Shown: positions 51,027-62,266 of the stretch, piece after piece
Layout of the letters: every line of letters begins with the position of its first letter
How positions within the stretch are numbered: the stretch's first letter is position 1
Assembly (NCBI GenBank): GCA_029582165.1
Contig: CM055870.1
Coordinates: 12,165,832 to 12,229,831, forward strand
Length of the DNA: 64,000 bases
Source of the DNA: Portulaca oleracea
Lineage: Eukaryota; Streptophyta; Magnoliopsida; Caryophyllales; Portulacaceae
Direction of reading: 5' to 3'
The notes under the pieces: model-generated
The model's database searches: none
What the model saw: the letters and a program-made list of their open reading frames with translations, nothing else
What the model was told of the DNA's origin: nothing
Position numbers and translations under genes: made by a program

Positions 51027-53599
51027 GTGTAACGACCCGAAGAAAATCACCCCTTAAAAAGTACTTATTAGTTTAAATAATCAAGGTTAGCGATAAACCA
51101 CGAATAATTAAAGCGCGTGTTCCAAAATTTTATTTTACTAACCCAGTGTATGTTTTGCAGGACTTGAACAGTGCAACGATCGTCAACAAATTAGTTTAAT
51201 TTTCTTTTCTTGAGAAATCGCTACCGATAATTTTTATGGTGATTCTGATCATACATGAATCCTTTTAGCGAGACCGATGTACCGGGTCCTTCTTTATTCA
51301 AATTAATTTATGGTTATAAATATGAGGAAGTTTATGGAGGTGTTAGATATATTTATTTGGGTTACCCACTCACATTTTTACGGTTTAATAAATTTCGGTA
51401 ACTTGGGGAATTAGGGAGATATAAGTATAAGAGGAGAGATTAAAAATTGATAAAATTTTCCCCATTTGGGCCCATTCTAGCCAGCCAAAGGAAGAGGGAG
51501 GAGGTTTGTTTTGGGCCTCATTACTATTGTCAATTTATATTAGGAATTGGGAGGGAGTCATAGAAGAGATTTCAAATACAACTCAAACTCCCTCATCCCT
51601 CACTCTTACTTCCTCTCACTCATGCCCCCTCATCTCCCCAACCCCCCACCCTGCTGCCGCCTCTGCCGCCAGAACGGGCTGCCGCCGGCGCCTTTTTCCG
51701 GCCACCCTCCGGCAGCCACGCACCATCATCACATCATTTCACCTTTCCTCCTCTTATTTCAAGGGTATTCCACTCCGTCTCTTTCTCTTCTTCTTAAAGA
51801 TGAATCAAGTTTATGTTTTAAGTTTCTTCTCCTTGTAATTCTTAGGTTTTCTCAAAGATCACTCAAGGATTTCAATGTATTCAAGAGGGGGTTCCTAGGA
51901 ACTAAGGAAATCAAGTGAAAGTTTGGGTAAGTTTGAGTTAATCTTGTGTTTTTATGATTAAATGAGCATGGATAATGATGGATTGTGGCATGCATGTGGT
52001 TTAGGATGTTTAATTCTTTATGAAAGAGTGAGTTTATGGATTAAAGACAAGTGCATGTGTTTAAAATGAGATTAATCAAGCATGCAAGTGGTTTTTATTG
52101 AGTGTTTTGCAATCTGGTTGGTAAATGGATTTTCCAGAAAATGAGGAATATGATTTTGGGCTATTTTATGGCATGAATAGGTAGAGTAAAGTGTTAGCTA
52201 ACACCTGATTTTTGAATATCGGGATTTCGATGTGTATAACTTGAGTTATGACCAAAACCGTAAAGTGTTGTAATTATATACGTGTTCTGAGGTCAGTACC
52301 TAAATGTATATTGTTCCTCTATTTAGAGACCCTTTTGATCCAAATGTTCAACATAAAATTTTTAGATCACTCTTTAAGCTTTCCAGAACGGTAAATTTTT
52401 TAACTATCGGATGTCGGGAATGAAAGTTATGAGTCTTCGAATATTGGGCAACAATCTGAGTTACCCAGAAAATCAGTTTCATGATCTGATGTTCATGGCT
52501 AAATTTCGACCCTTTTCCATGTTCAAATCAATTGGTGGTCTAAATAAAAGTTTTAAAGGACACTCTGGACTTTCCAGAAAGGTAGGGTATACATTCATAG
52601 GATACCGGGAGAGACAGTTATGGGCTTTTATGTGAGAGACAAAAATCTGAGTTTTCCAGGAAATGTTTGTGGCTGCTTTTGTTCTGGGCTGAAATTAGAT
52701 TCTTTCCCATAATCAAATCAACTTGGAGTTAAAAGGAAAGTTGAAGTATATATTACGAGGTTTCCATAGACAGCTTACCCATTCCGAACCGATAAGTAGA
52801 GCTCGAGTTACGATTTTTCGAATAATTGAAGTTTATTGGTTATTATTCTGGACAACTTGTAAAGATGTTAGTTTTTATACACCTTAGCCATGTTTCTAGC
52901 TTTCATGACCAACTACAAAGTTGGAGTGTATGTTCTAAGCTTTCCGAAAAGTCCTCTCATGATATGATCCGATATTTGAGGAATAAGTTATGATCTTACG
53001 AGTACGCCTTAGAAATTGAGTTCATCATTGTTATTATTAGAAAATTCAATAAGTTATTCTTCCGTGCTACCAACTAAGTTAAGTCCTAATTTATGACTTT
53101 CGTTTCTTGTGAAGTCCCTCCAAAAGATCGTTGCACCACTGTTCAAGTCCCTGCTCGTGCCGTACGTGCTCTTAAGTCTTCAGGTACGTATATCGCCTAA
53201 CCTTTTATGAATAATATCATGAATTAATCATTTATGTTAACTTCTAAATTTATTTTATATTGTCCATGTTTATATGTACAGTATCATGATTTATGTTCAA
53301 AATATATGCAAGTTTTCATGGATTTTTAAGTAATTCAGGCCTATTTATCAGGATAATTTCACAGTTATTTCTAAGTATTTATGTGGTGTACCTTTTACGT
53401 TAGAAACTTTTACGATAATTCTCTATTTTAGTGAGTTGAGTCATTTCATGAATAAATTCCCTTTTAGAAATACAAGTCTTATTCAAGGAGAGTACAAGAT
53501 TATATCTTTAAGTTATGATTGGAAAAGGGTAGTTTAAGGAACTAGTTTGATTAAGAATCCAAGGTCAAGGTATCAAGGTTTAAGTTTTCAAGTTTAAGA

Positions 53600-53745
53600 A
53601 ATTAGTAAAGGCCCCACCCATGTTTATGGTGCCTTAGTGCACACCAAGGAAAAACATGCTTATGTGCCTTTGTGCACCCCGAGTTAAGTATATACGTGCC
53701 TTAGTGCACCCAAGGAAAAGATAACTGAAGTGCCTTAGTTGCACA
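53600..53745. repeat. Short tandem repeat, about 30-40-bp units
   Basis: Four to five copies of GTGCCTTAGTGCACACCAAG with variants. Its position inside the LTR-like block parallels the tandem array at 2693-2987. Confidence 0.75.
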
Positions 53746-53845
53746 CCATGGAAACCTGGCCAGTAAAGGATAATTATCCATCATCCGGATCTTCCAATCA
53801 GTCCGGGTATGCGCATACGGAGGTTTAGCCGATGATCGCAAGTAG

Positions 53846-54039
53846 TAGGGGTGGAAGAAAAATCCGGAACTGGCACACCGAACCGGAAACCGGATAAAAA
53901 AAAACCGGGGACGGGCAACACCGAACCAGTTGAAAAATCCGGTGCACCGCATCGGAAAAACCGGATACTAAAAGGGGCGGTTCCGGTTTGGGATATTCAC
54001 ACCACCGGGGAATCGGCACCGCACCGTTAATATAATTAA

Positions 54040-54077
<38 letters not shown>

Positions 54078-54530
54078 TTTGGTTAAAAAAAATTATACCC
54101 AAAAATTAATACAAAAATAATATAAATTAACTAGTTAAAAAAAAAAAAAGAACATTAGGTGTTAATGTGTTATTGGGTTGGGCTTATGGGCTAGTAAATT
54201 TGGCTCTCTGGCTCACACTCCTCACAGTCTCACTGAGACACTGACCGTCGAGCAAGGGGAGGGGAGAATTAGGTTTTAGTATTTCAAATTTTCATTTTCC
54301 AGTTTAGGGTTTAGGGTTCTCACTTTTTTTTTTGATTAAATAGAGATTTTTTTTTATTAAATAGAGATTTTTTGACGTTTGATAGAAATTTATGCGGTTC
54401 TGGTTCACCGGTGAAACCGCACCGTTAAAGCCGGTGCACCGGTTTTTAAAAACCGGGTGATTCGGTTCCGGTTCCGGTTTATGGTTTTCGCGCACCGTTT
54501 CATCCGGTGCACCGCTTCGGCGCACCTAAA
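53846..54530. mobile_element. hAT-like non-autonomous element with CCGG-rich arms
   Basis: It begins TAGGGGTGGAAGAAAAATCC and ends near GCTTCGGCGCACCTA. The arms share 'ggtgcaccgg' and 'cggttccggttt' motifs in opposite orientation. The centre has a (TA)n microsatellite (54046-54074). The family layout matches the element at 46722, but no 8-bp duplication is clear. Confidence 0.6.
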
Positions 54531-55080
54531 CCGCACTTTATGATTAGTACTTCAAGGATTTAAGTTAAGGGTTAAGTCTTATAGAACTTGTGTATGGTTT
54601 TTAAGTATATTTTACAACATGTTATAAGTCACACTTTATGATTAGTTTTAAGTAAATATGTTAGGTATACGATTTAACGCATGTTTTATGACGTAATTTA
54701 CTTGTCACTTTCTAAGTCATGTGTTCCAAGTACGGTTTGTGTCACGCATTAAGTGGTATGATATACCAAGTTTTATGTATCTTAAGTTTTCCAAATTACT
54801 AGGATCAAAGTAAAACTGCTCCAGTTACTTACCAAGGATTTTAAGTTTTGTTTTATGGAAGTTTAATGTCATGTTTATGGGAAGATTTCATGTGTGTGTC
54901 TATGTCAGTTCATGCATGACCTAAGTTGTTTTCAAACAAGTTTATGGTTGTTCAGTTATCTTTAAAAGGAAGAACTCATAATTATTTTCGTTTAAGTTGT
55001 GATTTAAGTACAGGTTCAGTTATATTTCTTCATATTCAGGTTAAGTTATGATCAAGCTATGTAAGTTATGCTACTTTTAT

Positions 55081-55879
55081 TGTTAAACTGTTATTACTTC
55101 GTTTTTAACGATTTTGGAACCGCGCTAAATAACTATGCAGGGGCCGCTGCCCCAGAGGGCCCGGTCCACCGCGGAGTGTCGAGTCGACGTAGGGTTGCTT
55201 AGGGTACAAATTTTAACGGTTTTTTTTTTATCAGAACTGGGATCAGGCCAGGCTCACTGACCAGAAATCCACGTGGACCCTCTTTTTTTTAGCCTTAAGC
55301 GTAGCTCCCTCTGGTTTCTCTCAGATTTCTCTCTGCAATTTTTCAGCCTCACTTTTTTTTCTTCTTCTTTTCTGTCTCTTTTTTTCTAGTCGTCCCCCCC
55401 TTTTCACAGGATCTGCGCGGATCCTTTTATAGGCAGCAAACTAGGTTAGGTCAAGGAAATCCGCGCAGATTTTCCAATCCCAGTACTAAGGCCGGCCGTT
55501 AAGCAGCCCAAGAAATCGCAAACCACGTAGAACCCGATTTTGGCCCATAATCAAAATCTGCGCGGATCCTTTGATTTTGGGTTTCAAGACATTTTGTGCT
55601 GACCTTGCAAATCCGCGGTTGATGACATTTCGGTCTGGTATATTCTAGGTCGCCTAGTAAATCCGCAACTCCGCCGAATTGAAATGGATCCGCGCGACTC
55701 CCATCTGAAATGGGCGGGATCCGCGTGATCCTGCTTGGGCCAGAATCCGCGTGGAGCTGACTCGAAATGGGCTTGTTCTGCTTTTTGTGCTGAGCGAATT
55801 CTGTTGGGCCCATATCTGCTAAATCCACATGCGCCTGGGCTACTGGTGCTGCTTGTTCTGACTGAATTTTGTGTCTACA
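55081..55879 (-). repeat. 3' LTR candidate of the Tat element
   Basis: On the minus strand it starts TGTAGACACAAAATTC beside the purine tract and ends, tentatively, AACAGTTTAACA at 55081. A minus-strand TATA box CCTATAAAAGG sits at 55423-55433, followed at once by a CpG palindrome. The second LTR is outside the window, so the inner border rests on the TG...CA rule only. Confidence 0.55.
55423..55433 (-). promoter_or_regulatory. LTR TATA box
   Basis: CCTATAAAAGG on the minus strand, overlapping GGATCCGCGCAGATCC immediately downstream. Transcription would start about 30 bp further left. Confidence 0.6.
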
Positions 55880-55895
55880 GTTAGCCCCCACTTTG
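55880..55895 (-). other. Polypurine tract of the Tat element
   Basis: CAAAGTGGGGGCTAAC on the minus strand, adjoining the LTR start TGTAGACAC. Confidence 0.65.
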
Positions 55896-55945
55896 ACTGA
55901 GTCTGGATAAGACGAAAGTCAAAGTATACATCTTGAAAAATGTTG

Positions 55946-56165
55946 CAGTTAACTGGAGGTAGTCCGAATGTTAACTTTAATTGCTGGATATTGTCCAGGC
56001 TTGAACGATCCAAGGGTAGCTTGGATTTCTTGACCGGAGGTAGTCCGATGCTGGTTAAATTGCTGGATGTTGTCCAGGCTTCAGCTTCCAAGGGTAGCTT
56101 GAAAGATATCCGAAATTGTTTTGTAGCTAGCTTGACTGCTGGATGTTGTCCAGGCTTGATATGTT
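55946..56165. repeat. Tandem repeat next to the Tat 3' LTR
   Basis: Three units of about 70-80 bp with GGAGGTAGTCCGATG, TTGCTGGATGTTGTCCAGG and CCAAGGGTAGCTTG. The third unit is partial. Confidence 0.85.
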
Positions 56166-58005
56166 TTTTCCTGAAAGGGACAAACTTGTAAGTATCTGAT
56201 CTGTAACAGAATAAAGTAAAAAATGAAAAATAAAATAAAAGAAAATAAAATAAGAAAAGAAAAAAATAAAATAAGGTGAAATGAAAAGAAAGAAAATAAA
56301 AGATAAAAAAAAGAAGAGTATGGATGGGCTAGGATAAGGTACTCCCCTCCACTCCATTTCCGCCAGAATCCGCGCGGATTAAAATCCGCGTGACTCCTAG
56401 CTCACACTGGCAGACGAGACTCTGTTGTTCTTGTTGTCCAAGCTTTGAAAGAAATCTGCGCGGAGCTCGAGCCCAGACCTCATTCGGGTAAGTTTTTGCT
56501 TCATTTTCCTCATGAGCCCACCAGTGGTATGCTTCACTGGAAAATCTGTGTTGAGCTACTCAAAATTGAGCTAGAACCGAAGAAATTTGACAAATTTCTA
56601 AGGGAAATCTGCGTGGCTCCATGTGGATTCACTTTGAGCTAGAACCCATGCACATGATATCACTAAGTCTTGAACTTAAACCTAATAAGGCTAAGTTTTG
56701 GACATATTAAAAAAAAATGACCCCGAAGTATTTGGTCGTGCTCATTTTGTGGCTGAAGTCCACGTGAATCCCAGTGACATTTTGAGCAGTTTCGCTTTAT
56801 TTGTTGTCAAATCAGCGGGGAACTTGACAGTCTTGGTACAAAATGTGTAGGCTTTGATTTTTCTTCATTTTGTCTCCGACTTATTTTCTTACTTTGCTCG
56901 AGCATTTGAAAAGTTTATGCCTGAGTTGAGTATTGCTTGCAGTTATGTCTGCCTCAAAATATATAGACTTCCTCCTGGGCGGCTGATGGGAGGAACTATT
57001 TCATTGGGCAAGACCCTGCTCCTCTACCGGGCCGATGCTTTGGTTTCTCAGGCCCAGAATATATAGACTTGGTTTCTGATGGAGAAGATGACGATTGAGT
57101 AACTTTCCATATATAATGCTTAGACAATTAATACTTTGTTTTATTTATTATTTGACTCACACAGACCACAATGTAAATGCTAATGTATTACCAAAACTAC
57201 GACTACATGCAATGCAACAAACACAACAACTGAGACAGAACGTTGAGCCGTGGTCATAATAAGAGTTGATTTCTATAAATTTTGCCAGAAGCAATTAATT
57301 CTTGAGTACACAACGAGTCTGCTCGCAAATAAATAATTCGGGCCTTTGATCAGCTCAGCAATTTTGACAGAAACTACGGGAGATTAGATGTGCTTGACTC
57401 CGACTCATATCCCAACATTGGGTCCAAACTTACTCGCACGGACCACACGTTTGGCTCAGAAATTGCAAAAATCGCGTGGACTCGAGCTTAACCCCAAAAT
57501 CCGTGTAGATCTGCTTGAGCCCAAAAATCGCCAAAATCCGCGCAGCCCCCAGTATCCGGCCCAAAATTCAAAACCGAGCCCAAAACTCCTAAAATCCGCG
57601 CCAACCTGTGCAGGCCCAGAATTTGAGTGAAATCCGCGCTAGTCTGTGCAGGTCCAAAAATCCGCGCAAGCCCAGTTTTATCCGAACTGCCTGAGCTGGC
57701 TAACAAATCTGCGCGGATGCTGTATCCAACAGTGGTCCGGCTTCGTTAATCAATATCAGTGAGAGCCTCCGTGGTGATCAAAAGCTAGCACCAATGATAG
57801 TGGCTGAAACTATCATGGGCTTGGACCGAATTTGTGAAGAATCTGAAAGCGAATTCTCAGGAAGCCCCCTACTGCTTCAGGTGAAATTTCTACAACTCTC
57901 CCGAAATCCGCGCGGATTTCGCACCTACCCCAACTTACTGTTCTCAAATCCGCGTGGACTTGATTTTTCCCTGGAATCTAACCTTCCTTTTCTTTTCTTG
58001 TAGAT
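56166..58005. other. Tat untranslated region without gene
   Basis: It holds an A-rich stretch (56210-56320), CpG palindromes and short meaningless frames. A pyrimidine-rich TTCTTTTCTTGTAG ends just before the antisense ORF and looks like a splice acceptor on the plus strand. Confidence 0.5.
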
Positions 58006-58773
58006 ATGGTTGATGGAGCATACCCGCTTCTTGGCGCCTCCCAAGAACGAAGCCACATTCCGGATGACCCAATTTTGCCAACGTGCCCGAACACACAAGG
58101 AGCGTTCAACGGACAGGTGGTTGAAATGGTTCATCGAAGAGATGGTATGTCAAGTGGCACATCTCTTGGTGGAGGATAAGATCATCGACACCCTTTTGTG
58201 AGACTTGTGGGTTTGACCTACACCACCTACTACTTTCCTGAACGAGCCAGACGTCAAATCAGGAGAAAACAACGTGTCCCTTCACCGGACTGCATTCCGC
58301 CTAATCCTAAGACCATCACCAACGACACTTCCAAGGTTCGATCTTGGCAGGACTATTGGACGAATAGACCTACCCTCAATGTTTCTACAACAGGAGGAAG
58401 CGCTTATGTATCTATGGCCTATCGCCAATGGATTACAGAAAAAGATTATGTTATTAGGAAGCAGCTAAAAGAACAGGAAGAGAAGGAATTAAACCTATTA
58501 CCCACTGGATCTCACCCTTCTAGTACAACACGTCTCAGGGAAAGATCTATGGCAATCAAGGTACCTAGACCTGACCAGGTTCTACCCAGACAGACTCTAA
58601 AAACTACTGGGAAAGGCGAAAAGGAAGCCCCTAGTGATCCAACCATTAAGAAGAGACTGCGAAGAGCATCTTCATGGGGTGAAGGATCTGAACCTAGCAT
58701 TGTTCCTGAAACTGGGAAAAAAAACTCAAACAAGACTGATGGACTGATGCTGCTTTTTTTTTTTTTTTTATGA
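58006..58773 (+). CDS. Antisense ORF of the Tat element, plant-mobile-domain-like C-terminal part
   Basis: It lies opposite to pol, between pol and the 3' LTR. The frame from 58006 (MVDGAYPLLGA) has one TAA near 58177, then is open to 58773. The open part (58180-58770) has YYFPERARRQIRRKQRVP, then WQDYWTNRP and AYRQWITEKDY. This pattern ('F...R..RQF...Q.IP' then 'W...W..R') resembles the end of plant mobile domain proteins. Tat-lineage elements are known to carry such antisense ORFs. The upstream acceptor-like sequence suggests a spliced transcript. The C terminus (KKNSNKTDG, then LLFFFFL) reads into a T tract. The family call rests on a few motifs. Confidence 0.5.
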
Positions 58774-59817
58774 ACGTTCGAGTAGCAAATTGTAAACTTG
58801 CATGCTCTTTCTTTCTTTTAACTCTTAAAAATTAATGGAAATAATAAAGTCGTATTTTACGATACTCCAGCATTTCATTACATATGTGAAATCCCATGGA
58901 CTTCAGCACATAGAAAATTTATTTCCAAAAAAAAAATGCAAAATCCGCGAAGATTTTTGCATCAAGAAAGTAACCCACAAGGATTAAGGTTAGGCCTAGG
59001 AAAATACAAAATCCGCGTGGATCTGACCCGAACTGCTCTGACAAAATCAAGTGAGTATCCGGGTCATTAAGTAGATCCGCGTAGATTTTCAGAAACGAAA
59101 GGGCCTAGAAAAGCGAGGGATCCGCGCGGGTCTACCTAGAATTGCTCCGAGAATATCGTGAGTATTTTGGGCCGGATTGGTAACAAAATCCGCGTGGATC
59201 CTGAGATGTTGGGTTCTAAAGATTCACGGATTCGCCCAAAACTGCTCTGAAAATATCATGCGAGTATTTTGGGGCAAAAGTTTGAAAAATCCGCGTAGGT
59301 CTAATGGGGAAAATGGGTTGAATATGGTTTGAAATCCGCGCGGATTCGTCCCAAAACTGCTCCGAAAATTTCGTGAGTATTTCGGGCTAAAGATTAGTAA
59401 AATCCGTGGATTCACCAAGGAATGGCCGAGCAAGGTCTGAAATCCGCGTGGATTTGCCCCAAACCGCCTCGAAAATTTCGTGAGTATTTGGTGAAAGTTC
59501 GTAAAATCGCGTGGATTCACCTAAGCCGGATAATATTTAAAGCCCTATAAAGGTCTTAAGTTGCATGAATCGCGAAGAGCTCATGTTGCTTCAAGGGCTA
59601 AAATCTGAGATAACCAAAATAAATTGTCGGGAAATTTTTATTTATTTGGGCCGGACTTTAGAAAAAGCTTCCTACGTATCCACATTACATGGAATCAGGC
59701 CATCGTAGTTCAAAAAATAGTGTTGGGATTTAGTTGCTGACTTAAATAAGCCAGTGGCTAATATCTTTGAGGATAGTTGCTGGTTTCGGTCACCAGTTTC
59801 TATGTCCACTTTTACCC
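58774..59817. other. Tat untranslated region between antisense ORF and pol end
   Basis: Mostly repeats of 'aaatccgcgtggatttgcccaaaactgctc' and 'gaaaatttcgtgagtatttcggg' (59010-59500), a loose tandem array of roughly 100-120-bp units that includes the CpG palindrome. Confidence 0.7.
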
Positions 59818-60438
59818 TTATGCATAAAACTTCTTTAGCTGATCCAAATTAGTCAGCTGAGCATATTCTTCACCCTCCAGATCAACTAACTTCACAGCCC
59901 CTCCTGGAAGGATCTCTTTTATGATGTATGGACCCATCCAATTGGGCCTAAACTTTCCTCTCGGGTCCTGAATAGGTGCCCTTACCTCCTTCAGAACCAT
60001 GTCACCCTCTCCAAGGTCTTTAGGTCTGACCTTCCTGTTAAATGCCCTGGACACACGATTCTGGTATATCTGGACATTGTGCATGGCTCTGAGTCTCCTT
60101 TCGTCGATGTTAACCAGTTCCTCATACCTAGCTTTAGCCCAATCCGCTTCTGGAATCTGACTTTCCACTACAATTCGCAGTGAAGGTATTGCCACCTCTA
60201 CTGGCAACACCGCTTCTACTCCGTATACCAAAGAGTAAGGAGTTGCTCCGGTGGATGTACGAATAGAAGTTCGATAGCCCCACAAGGCGAAAGGTAACTT
60301 ATCTGGCCAATCCTTATAAGTTGTGGCCATTTTCTCTATTATCCTGATAATATTCTTGTTAGCTGCCTCAACCGCTCCATTGGTCTGAGGCCGATATACC
60401 GAAGATCTATGATGTTGGATCTTGTATTTTGCTAACAA
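59818..60438 (-). pseudogene. Tat integrase, C-terminal part
   Basis: 206 codons continuing the integrase in a second frame. The catalytic Glu is in NGAVEAANK, followed by WPDKLPFALWGYRTS, TPYSLVYGVEAVLPVE, and the C-terminal GPY/F module (WMGPYIIKEILPGGAVKL). It ends at a natural-looking stop, LKKFYA. It is offset from the upstream frame by one base at the A run near 60452-60456. Confidence 0.88.
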
Positions 60439-61937
60439 TTCATTGTCTCCTTTTTAAAGTGAACCCCATTATCACTAATCAACTCGTGAGGTACCCTGTA
60501 ACGGCATATAATATTTGTAAGTATGAATTTAGCAACGTTCTTAGAAGTCAACTTTGCATATGATGCCGCTTCTACCCACTTTGTGAAGTAGTCAATGGCT
60601 ACAAGCACATACTCATGTCCTCTTGTTCCTTTAGGAGTGATCTTCCCTATGATATCGATGCCCCATACTGAGAACGGCCAAGGCGATGTTAAAGTAGTCA
60701 AGAATGAAGGGGGTTGATGTTGCAAGTTCGCATAAATTTGACACTTGTAGCACTTCTTCACGTAATCGTGACAGTCAGCTTCCATAGTTGACCAGTAATA
60801 CCCCATTCTTTGTATTTTTTTGGACAACATCCGTCCATTCATATGCGGACCACATTCTCCTCCATGAACTTCTTCCATCAAATTCTTAGCTTCCTCCCGG
60901 CTTAGACAAAGCAAATTGATGCCTATGTCAGTTTTCTTGTACAGTTGACCTTGAATCAAGCAATACTGTGAAGCCAAGAGTCTAATTGCTCTTTGTGACC
61001 TCGTAGTGGAACCTTCAGGGTAAGCTCCTTTGGTGAGGTACTGGTGTATATCGTAATACCAACAAGTTGGGTCTACCTCACAAACCTCCAAAGAATACAC
61101 ATAAGCCGGCTGAGCTCTTCGATCTACACATATGGGCATAGAAACGGCTCCTCTCGGGATATTAAGCAAGGATGATAGCTTAGCCAAAGCGTCCGCTAAT
61201 TCATTATGCTCCCGAGGCAAATAAGTAAACACTATTTGATCAAAGTGTTCTGCTAAATCTCTCACATAAGCTTGATAAAGTGCTAAAGCTTCATTTTTTA
61301 CCTTCCACTTATTGGAAGCTTGATTGATTATGAGGCTTGAATCCCCAAATACTCTTATGCATTTTATGCCCATCTCTACCGCAGCTTGCATACCAATGAT
61401 GCATGCCTCATATTCAGCCACATTGTTGGTGGCTTCAAAATCCAATTTCACCGAAATCGGAGTATGTGCTCCTTCGGGTGAGATCAGAATGATTCCTACT
61501 CCATATCCACTTTGATTAGAGGCGCCATCAAAATACATTTCCCAAGTTTCTTTCTGCGTTTGAAATATTTCCTCATCAGGAAATTCGAGTTCTTCCTCAC
61601 AAGCTTCCTCTACGGGTAGTTCAGCCAGAAAATCCGCCACCACTCTTCCTTTTATGGCCTTCTGTGGAACAAACTGTAAATCAAACTCCGACAGCATGAC
61701 CATCCATCGAGCTACCCTGCTATTGACCAATGGTTGCTCCATCAAATACTTGAGAGGGTTCATGAAAGCAGTCACATGCACTGTATGAGCAAGCATGTAG
61801 TGACGTAGTTTCCTCGTTGCCCAAACAAGAGCTAAGGACAACCTCTCAATGTTGGAGTACCGAGTCTCATATTCCAAGAACTTCTTACTTAAATAGTAGA
61901 TTGCTCGTTCTTCACCTTCGTATCTTTGAGCTAACAT
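60432..61937 (-). pseudogene. Tat RNase H, second RNase H (aRH) and integrase N-terminal part
   Basis: 501 codons. First the RT-linked RNase H (RAIYYLSKKFLEYETRYSN, HYMLAHTVHV, VADFLAELPV), then a second RNase H with MYFDGASNQSGYGVGI, ATNNVAEYEACI, VFGDSSLIINQ and HNELADALAKL, so its D-E-D-D residues are in place. Integrase follows: the HHCC zinc site ending CYKCQIY, catalytic Asp in WGIDIIG and Asp in ISDNGVHF. The frame ends by frameshift shortly after. Both RNase H domains and the first two integrase catalytic residues are intact. Confidence 0.9.
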
Positions 61938-62266
61938 AGCCCCATTCGCCTCTGTGATAGTTAATTATAACAATAAGGGTCTTCAGGCGTGGGAGGCATT
62001 AAAACGGGTGGATTGGCCAAGTATTCTTTGATCCTGTCAAAGGCTGCTTGGCATTTTTCATCCCACTCGGGCTTGACTCCTCTCTTCAGCTTCTTAAATA
62101 TGGGGTCACAGATCATGGTCAATTTTGCTATGAACCATGCTTTGTGAGCGCCAGGAAACCTCTTATCTCCTTTTCTTAGGCGGTGGCATTTCAGTATCGC
62201 CTTGATTTTTACAGATCGACCTCGATACCACGGAACTTACGACAAAACCTAACGACTTACCCGACG
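61938..62266 (-). pseudogene. Degraded RT-RNase H connection of the Tat pol
   Basis: Three frames carry pieces of the RT C terminus: SGKSLGFVVS and GIEVDL (62266-62190), EIRGFL (62160), then IAKLTMICDPIFKKLK and WDEKCQAAFDRIKEYL (62130-62020), and PPVLMPPTPEDP. A base missing in a G run near 62267 and stop codons at about 62208, 62190 and 61970 break it. Confidence 0.8.

Larger units (their letters stand above)
51028..55080 (+). mobile_element. Long LTR-like sequence (Ty3/gypsy type), interrupted
   Basis: It starts TGTAACGACCCG at 51028, directly after LINE sequence, and has TATA-like ATATAAGTATAAG at 51419-51431. A GC-rich patch (51640-51720) resembles that of the 401-3700 block in position. 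The expected end (CGGGGNGTTACA) is not found; the sequence runs into the Tat LTR near 55081, so it is probably truncated. A hAT-like element lies inside. No pol domain. If it is one LTR it is unusually long, about 3.4 kb without the insertion. Confidence 0.5.
55409..59465. repeat. Dispersed CpG-rich palindrome AAATCCGCGCGGATTT
   Basis: About thirty full or half copies of the 16-bp palindrome, many with CG changed to TG or CA. Full-length examples are at 55409-55424, near 56364, at 57902-57917 and near 59333. They spread through the LTR candidate and the untranslated region but stop before pol. Spacing is irregular, from 30 to several hundred bases. Confidence 0.85.

Noticed and set aside
56127..57706. 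Short frames in the Tat untranslated region
   Set aside because: Low complexity (Phe/Ser-rich from A/T runs, or palindrome-derived); no conserved motif.
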